Shown here piece after piece: positions 14,179 through 14,378 of a stretch of 14,378 nt of DNA. The translations under genes and the position numbers were made by a program. Under the pieces are notes generated by a model, which had not been told where the DNA came from, did no database searches, and saw only the letters and a program-made list of their open reading frames with translations. This DNA is from Bacillota bacterium (GTDB lineage: Bacteria; Bacillota; Clostridia; Lachnospirales; Lachnospiraceae): the NCBI GenBank assembly GCA_023398615.1, contig JAEWSD010000013.1, positions 1 to 14,378 of the forward strand, read 5' to 3'. Every line of letters begins with the position of its first letter. Within the stretch, counting starts at the first letter, position 1.

Positions 14179-14378
14179 ACTGTACCTCCCGGAATGCTGA
14201 TTTTTATTAAATAACCATTAAAACTATCCCTTGTCCGTTACCTGCTGCAAAAGTTGTAAATTTATCTGAAAGGAGAATTTTATTAGTCTATAATACTACA
14301 AAATTTTGAAAATGCTATAGTAAAAATATACTAAACTTACGTTCGTTTAACAGATAGATTTGTAGACTATGTACAATG
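14179..14378 (-). other. Leader region upstream of the ATPase operon, no gene seen
   Basis: This AT-rich stretch should hold the operon promoter. I find no convincing pair of boxes: TATTAT near 14291-14296 (minus strand) lacks a good -35, and TTGCAG with GATAGT, 16 bases apart, is weak. No open frame of note and no riboswitch-like structure is evident. A gene further upstream in the same operon beyond the window cannot be excluded. Confidence 0.4.

Noticed and set aside
14284..14369. Inverted TAGTCTA (14284-14290) and TAGACTA (14363-14369) at the right edge as a regulatory structure.
   Set aside because: Only seven bases in very AT-rich DNA, 72 bases apart; likely chance.

Overview
The window reads as chromosomal DNA of an anaerobic, low-to-moderate GC Firmicute, most likely a member of the Clostridia close to Lachnospiraceae. 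This is inferred from AGGAGG-type ribosome binding sites in front of nearly every gene, a bacterial V/A-type ATPase operon, clostridial-style chemoreceptors and a sensory [FeFe]-hydrogenase-like protein. No rRNA or other taxonomic marker is present, so the family-level guess is tentative. Every gene I can support lies on the minus strand, so transcription runs from right to left.

Right two-thirds (about 14178 down to 5624): a complete nine-gene V/A-type (rotary) ATPase operon in the order H-C-I-K-F-E-A-B-D. It has tight spacing (about 16 to 64 bases between genes) and ends in a strong hairpin terminator at about 5545-5604. A and B form the catalytic head. C, D and F form the central rotor axle and its socket. 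E and H form the peripheral stalks. I and K form the membrane ion channel and rotor ring. Three genes (C, F, E) have longer open frames than their real genes: ribosome binding sites point to internal starts that remove two apparent overlaps. Subunit I starts with GTG.

Middle (5410-3407): a membrane chemoreceptor with a periplasmic-type dCache sensor domain, HAMP linker and a long methyl-accepting signalling domain. It has its own promoter, a palindrome near the predicted transcription start, and a terminator at about 3302-3363.

Left (3120-1216): the most interesting gene, a soluble chemoreceptor. Its sensor is a two-[4Fe-4S] ferredoxin domain plus a degenerate [FeFe]-hydrogenase H-domain and another four-Cys Fe-S domain, joined directly to a short methyl-accepting signalling domain. 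It looks like a hydrogen or redox sensor wired into chemotaxis. It has a good sigma-A promoter whose spacer contains a perfect palindrome.

Left edge (1-1048): an intact-looking IS30-family transposase that runs off the window. Its element ends about 60 bases downstream of the hydrogenase-chemoreceptor stop codon. No CRISPR array, tRNA or rRNA was seen.
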